This document shows positions 60,376 to 64,000 of a stretch of DNA of 64,000 nucleotides, piece after piece. The first letter of the stretch is position 1; every line of letters starts with the position of its first letter. The notes under the pieces are model-generated. The model saw nothing but the letters and a program-made list of their open reading frames with translations, had not been told where the DNA came from and made no database searches. Source of the DNA: Contendibacter sp031732755 (GTDB lineage Bacteria > Pseudomonadota > Gammaproteobacteria > Competibacterales > Competibacteraceae); the NCBI GenBank assembly GCA_031732755.1, contig JAVMKI010000069.1, forward strand, positions 15,331 to 79,330, written 5' to 3'. The translations under genes were made by a program, and so were the position numbers.

Positions 60376-63300
60376 CTAGCCGCTGATCTCCATCAACAAC
60401 CCCTCCACTTCCTTCGCTCGCGCTTCGGCATCCGGTAACTCCTTGATGAAGCGTAGCTTGTCCTTGCCGTCCAGCTTATAAACCTTGTGCCGCTGTTGAA
60501 TCAAGCGAACCAGCTTGACCGGGTCCACTTTCGGCGTCGGGCCAAACACGATTCGCCCGCCTTTCGGTCCCGCTTCGATCTTCTTCACCCCAACGGGCAT
60601 GGCGTGCAGCTTCAACTCCGTCACCCGGAACAGGGTCTTGACCGGAACCGGCAATAACCCGAAGCGGTCGATCATTTCCACTTGCAACTCCCGCAACTCC
60701 TCAGCGTCATGGGCGCTGGCGATGCGCTTGTACAGGATCAGTCGGCTGTGAACATCCGGGAGATAGTCGTCGGGAATCAGCGCCGGGCTTTGCAGATCGA
60801 TTTCGGGGCCGTGATCCAGCGGTCGGTCCAATTCCGGGACTTTTCCCGCCTTCAGCGCCGCTACCGCCCGCTCCAGCAGATCCATGTACAACGTGAAGCC
60901 AACCTCGTGAATCTGGCCGCTCTGCGCCTCGCCCAGCAACTCGCCAGCGCCGCGGATTTCCAAATCGTGACTGGCCAACAGGAACCCCGCGCCCAAGTCC
61001 TCCAACGACTCAATCGCTTCGATCCGCTTGATCGCATCCGCCGTCATTACCTGACGCGGCGGAACGATGAGATAGGCGTAAGCGCGATGATGAGAACGCC
61101 CGACCCGCCCGCGCAATTGGTGCAATTGCGCTAGCCCCAGCTTATCGGCGCGGTTGATGAGGATGGTGTTGGCGCTGGGCACGTCGATGCCGGATTCGAT
61201 GATGGTGGTGCAAACCAACAGGTTGCAGCGGCGGTGATAGAAATCCAGCATCACCTGTTCCAGTTCGCGTTCGCGCATCTGCCCATGCGCCACCGCGATG
61301 CGCGCGCCTGGCGCTAGCTCCGCCACTTGCGCCGCCACGCGCTGGATCGTCTCCACTTCGTTGTGCAGAAAATAGATCTGGCCGCCACGCTTCAGCTCGC
61401 GCTGGCAGGCTTCTCGAATGGTGGCCGGATTCCACTCACCGACGAAGGTTTTGACCGCCAGCCGCCCCGCCGGCGGCGTGGCGATGATGGACAGATTGCG
61501 CAGCCCGGCCATCGCCAGATTCAGGGTGCGGGGAATCGGGGTGGCGGTCAGCGTCAACACATCTACCTCGGTCCGCAGCGCCTTGAGCCGTTCCTTGTGC
61601 CGCACCCCGAAACGGTGCTCCTCGTCCACTACCACGAGGCCCAACTGTTTGAAGCGCACGCCGTCCTGCAACAACTTGTGCGTGCCGATCAGAATGTCCA
61701 CCTGTCCGTTGGCCAGCGCCGCGAGCGACTCGGACTGTTGCTTAGCCGAACGGAACCGCGATAACAGTTCGATTCGCACCGGCCAATCGGCGAAGCGGTC
61801 GAGAAAGTTTTGATAGTGCTGCTGGGCCAATAGCGTCGTCGGCGTCAGCACCGCGACTTGCCGCCCGTCCTGCACCGCCACGAACGCGGCGCGCATCGCC
61901 ACTTCGGTCTTACCGAAACCGACATCGCCGCACACCACTCGGTCCATCGGCTGGCCGGAACGCAGGTCGGCGATCACCGCCTCGATGGTCGCCTGCTGGT
62001 CGGCGGTTTCCTCGAAGGGGAAAGCGGCGGCAAACATGGCATAGTCCGCCTCGCTCAAGCCGAAGGCGTGACCGGGCCGGGCCGCGCGGCGGGCGTATAG
62101 ATCCAGCAGTTCCGCCGCCGCGTCGCTGGCCTGTTCGGCGGCCTTGCGCCGGGCTTTTTCCCACTGACCGCTGCCTAACTTGTGCAGCGGCGCGACCTCC
62201 GGCGCGGCCCCGGTATAGCGGCTCAGCAAATGCAGGGACGCCACCGGGACATACAGCCGGTCGCCGCCAGCGTATTCGATGACCACAAACTCGCCATCGA
62301 TGCCGGCGACGCTCAGCCGCTCCAATCCGGCGTAGCGGCCGATCCCATGTTCCTCGTGGACGATGGGCGCGCCCAGGCTGAGATCGGCCAGATTGCGGAT
62401 GATGGTGCTGGGGTCACGGCTGGGCGCGCGGCGGCGTGCCTGCCGCGCCCGCTCGCCGTATAACTGTGGTTCGGCGATGATGGCCAGCGGCGGCGTGGTC
62501 AGCAACAAACCCTGCTCCAGTGGCGCGACCGTCAATGCCAGCCGCACGTCCCCCCGCGCCAGAAATTCCGCCCAGTTCTCGCATACCACCGGTCGCAAGC
62601 TGTGGCCGCGCAATGTTTCCAGCAACGCTTCCCGTCGCCCCGTCGATTCGGCGGCGAACAGGACCCGTCCCGGAAATTCCGCCAGAAACCGTTCCAGCGC
62701 GGCGGCCGGCCGTTCGGCGCGCGGTTCGAGTGGCAGGACTGGCGGCGGCGCGGTGGGAAAATCGACATCGCCGCCGCTTGCCTCCTGGATCTCGACCCGG
62801 AGATAACGGGCCAGCGCCCGCTCCACTTGAGCCGCCTCCAGAAACAGCAGCGGCGGCGGCAACAGAGGCCGCTCCGCGTCGTATCGGCGCTGCTCGTAAC
62901 GATCCATGATTTGTTCCTGAAACGCTGTCATAGCGGCGTCCACGCCCCCCAGCCGAATCGCCAGCACGCTGTCGGGCAGATGATCGAACAGGGTTGCGGT
63001 CCGCTCGAAAAACAGCGGCAGGTAATACTCGATTCCGCTGGGCGCGTGGCCGGCGCTGACCTCGCGATAGACCAGGCTACGCTGGGGATCGCCTTCGAAC
63101 TGACGACGCCACGCTTGGCGGAAACGGGCGACGGTATCCTTGTCCAGTCCGAACTCGCGCGCCGGAAGCAGTTCGATGCATTCCACTTTCGCCACCGACA
63201 ATTGCGTGTCGGGATCGAAGTCGCGGATGCTCTCGACCTCGTCGTCGAACAGTTCGATGCGATACGGCCGTTCGGCGCCCATCGGGAACAGGTCGAGGAT

Positions 63301-63876
63301 GGAACCGCGGACCGCGAATTCGCCACGCTCGACCACTTGCGAGACGCAGGCATAGCCGGCTGCTTCCAGTCGCTGACGGAAACGGTCCAGTTCCAGCCGC
63401 TCGCCGACCGTCAGCAGCAGCGCGTGGCGGTCCAGATAGTCGCGTGGCGCCAGCCGCTGCATCAGCGTCGCCACCGGCGCCACCAGCACGCCGCGCCGTC
63501 GCCGCGGCAGTTGGTACAGAGTCACCAATCGCTGCGACACGATATCCTGGTGCGGCGAAAACCCGTCGTAGGGCAACGTTTCCCAGTCGGGGAACGGCAG
63601 AATTTCCAGATCCGGGCCACCGAGCACCCGCAGTTCCGTCTCCAGCCGCAGCGCGGTTTGACTGTCCGGCGCGACGACCAACACCAGACCGCGATAACGG
63701 GTCGCGGCGGCGGCGATCAGCAGGGCGACGCTAGTACCGTGCAAACAACCCCAGCGCACCGGTCGACGGGTGTCGGGTGGCAGCGGAGGTTGCGGCAGCG
63801 TGGGCAAAACCGGGGGCGATGCGACAAACGCGGACATGGATGGTGACGAATCCGGGTTGCGGAACAGGCCGGACAT
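60376..63876 (-). CDS. mfd: Transcription-repair coupling factor Mfd
   Basis: DNA translocase that removes stalled RNA polymerase and recruits UvrA. The 1166-residue protein (E. coli 1148) shows a UvrB-like N-terminal part (FPDWETLPYDGFSPHQDIVSQR), an RNA-polymerase-interacting Tudor-like domain (about 500-570), and RecG-like translocase motifs: Walker A GDVGFGKTEVAMRA, Walker B-type DEEHRFGV and TATPIPRTLNLAM, with a TRG-like C-terminal segment. The start could be 63876 or 63837; neither has a clear ribosome-binding site. Confidence 0.96.
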   Translation of the reverse strand: MSGLFRNPDSSPSMSAFVASPPVLPTLPQPPLPPDTRRPVRWGCLHGTSVALLIAAAATRYRGLVLVVAPDSQTALRLETELRVLGGPDLEILPFPDWETLPYDGFSPHQDIVSQRLVTLYQLPRRRRGVLVAPVATLMQRLAPRDYLDRHALLLTVGERLELDRFRQRLEAAGYACVSQVVERGEFAVRGSILDLFPMGAERPYRIELFDDEVESIRDFDPDTQLSVAKVECIELLPAREFGLDKDTVARFRQAWRRQFEGDPQRSLVYREVSAGHAPSGIEYYLPLFFERTATLFDHLPDSVLAIRLGGVDAAMTAFQEQIMDRYEQRRYDAERPLLPPPLLFLEAAQVERALARYLRVEIQEASGGDVDFPTAPPPVLPLEPRAERPAAALERFLAEFPGRVLFAAESTGRREALLETLRGHSLRPVVCENWAEFLARGDVRLALTVAPLEQGLLLTTPPLAIIAEPQLYGERARQARRRAPSRDPSTIIRNLADLSLGAPIVHEEHGIGRYAGLERLSVAGIDGEFVVIEYAGGDRLYVPVASLHLLSRYTGAAPEVAPLHKLGSGQWEKARRKAAEQASDAAAELLDLYARRAARPGHAFGLSEADYAMFAAAFPFEETADQQATIEAVIADLRSGQPMDRVVCGDVGFGKTEVAMRAAFVAVQDGRQVAVLTPTTLLAQQHYQNFLDRFADWPVRIELLSRFRSAKQQSESLAALANGQVDILIGTHKLLQDGVRFKQLGLVVVDEEHRFGVRHKERLKALRTEVDVLTLTATPIPRTLNLAMAGLRNLSIIATPPAGRLAVKTFVGEWNPATIREACQRELKRGGQIYFLHNEVETIQRVAAQVAELAPGARIAVAHGQMRERELEQVMLDFYHRRCNLLVCTTIIESGIDVPSANTILINRADKLGLAQLHQLRGRVGRSHHRAYAYLIVPPRQVMTADAIKRIEAIESLEDLGAGFLLASHDLEIRGAGELLGEAQSGQIHEVGFTLYMDLLERAVAALKAGKVPELDRPLDHGPEIDLQSPALIPDDYLPDVHSRLILYKRIASAHDAEELRELQVEMIDRFGLLPVPVKTLFRVTELKLHAMPVGVKKIEAGPKGGRIVFGPTPKVDPVKLVRLIQQRHKVYKLDGKDKLRFIKELPDAEARAKEVEGLLMEISG

Positions 63877-64000
63877 TGTCCCACAGCGATGACCAGGATT
63901 GCACGGCAGGCAGGGGGTTACAGCCTTCCTTACGGCTGAAACGCGGCAGTAAGTATCCCCCGGCAGAGCCGGGGGCTTTAGTTCGTGAGCCGCTCGAAGC
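63877..64000. other. Right-edge region with tandem hairpins
   Basis: Two hairpins lie here: a 5-bp stem (63921-63925 with 63934-63938) and a perfect 8-bp GC stem (63957-63964 with 63968-63975, three-base loop) followed by CTTTAGTT. The second looks like a plus-strand terminator or the subterminal hairpin of an IS200/IS605-type element; the sequence ends before this can be decided. Confidence 0.4.
63957..63982 (+). terminator. Terminator-like hairpin at the right edge
   Basis: Perfect 8-bp GC stem, three-base loop, then CTTTAGTT on the plus strand. No plus-strand gene ends just before it in this window, which is why a mobile-element end is also considered. Confidence 0.45.

Overview
The window is a contiguous piece of a GC-rich gammaproteobacterial chromosome. 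Support for this comes from gammaproteobacterial gene sets and neighbourhoods: a Chp/Pil twitching-chemotaxis cluster beside gshB and a tonB-like gene; yceD-rpmF-plsX-fab-mltG-tmk-holB-pilZ-tatD; gcvR-dapA-bamC; mutL-miaA-hfq-hflX-hflK-hflC; hisZ-purA; hldE; msbA; mfd. The order resembles Pseudomonas/Chromatiales-type genomes more than enterics. I cannot assign a genus from sequence reading alone. No rRNA, tRNA, CRISPR array, prophage or intact insertion sequence was seen. Almost all of the DNA is tightly packed housekeeping genes.

Layout. 1-6.9 kb (minus): the end of a type IV pilus chemosensory operon, pilI-pilJ-chpA, with ChpA running off the left edge and carrying four phosphotransfer domains. 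7.1-9.2 kb (plus): gshB and a TonB-like gene. 9.3-12 kb: a TrhA/hemolysin III membrane protein, an unrecognised 151-aa protein, and a ZIP-like membrane protein with a cyclic-nucleotide-binding domain inserted in its middle. 12-16 kb: two convergent small operons (FkbM methyltransferase and RibD-type reductase; pterin-synthase-like protein, glycosyltransferase and methyltransferase) that could make a modified, possibly glycosylated, pterin. 16-19 kb: argA, cpdA, a class II aldolase-like protein and a small conserved-looking protein.

19-29 kb (minus): one long co-directional block of lipid, DNA-replication and cell-wall genes, yceD-rpmF-plsX-fabH-fabG-acpP-fabF-mltG-tmk-holB-pilZ-tatD-nudL. A near-consensus promoter lies ahead of yceD and a strong terminator hairpin lies between acpP and fabF. 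fabD and pabC, often found in such clusters, are absent. 29-38 kb: yceF, an iron-dependent alcohol dehydrogenase fused to an SCP2 lipid-binding domain, mepA, msrB, a Kef-type antiporter with a GlsB-type small membrane protein, an aspartoacylase-like hydrolase, and a quinone-oxidoreductase/6-pyruvoyl-tetrahydropterin-synthase pair. 38-44 kb: a YbeL-like zinc-ribbon protein, a small Rmf-like protein, msbA, and divergently hldE with two oxidoreductases.

44-56 kb (minus): purA, hisZ, yjeT-like gene, hflC, hflK, hflX, hfq, miaA, mutL, bamC, dapA, with gcvR divergent from dapA. 56.8-57.3 kb holds the degraded C-terminal remnant of an AAA+ ATPase. 57.4-64 kb: tyrA, hisC, a cyclase-family hydrolase and mfd; tandem hairpins near the right edge may mark a terminator or the end of a mobile element just outside the window.

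The least ordinary items are the ZIP/cyclic-nucleotide sensor fusion (with a cAMP phosphodiesterase gene 5.5 kb away), the putative pterin-modification cluster with a pterin synthase homologue missing a zinc ligand, the alcohol dehydrogenase-SCP2 fusion, and the 2+2 duplicated Hpt domains of ChpA.
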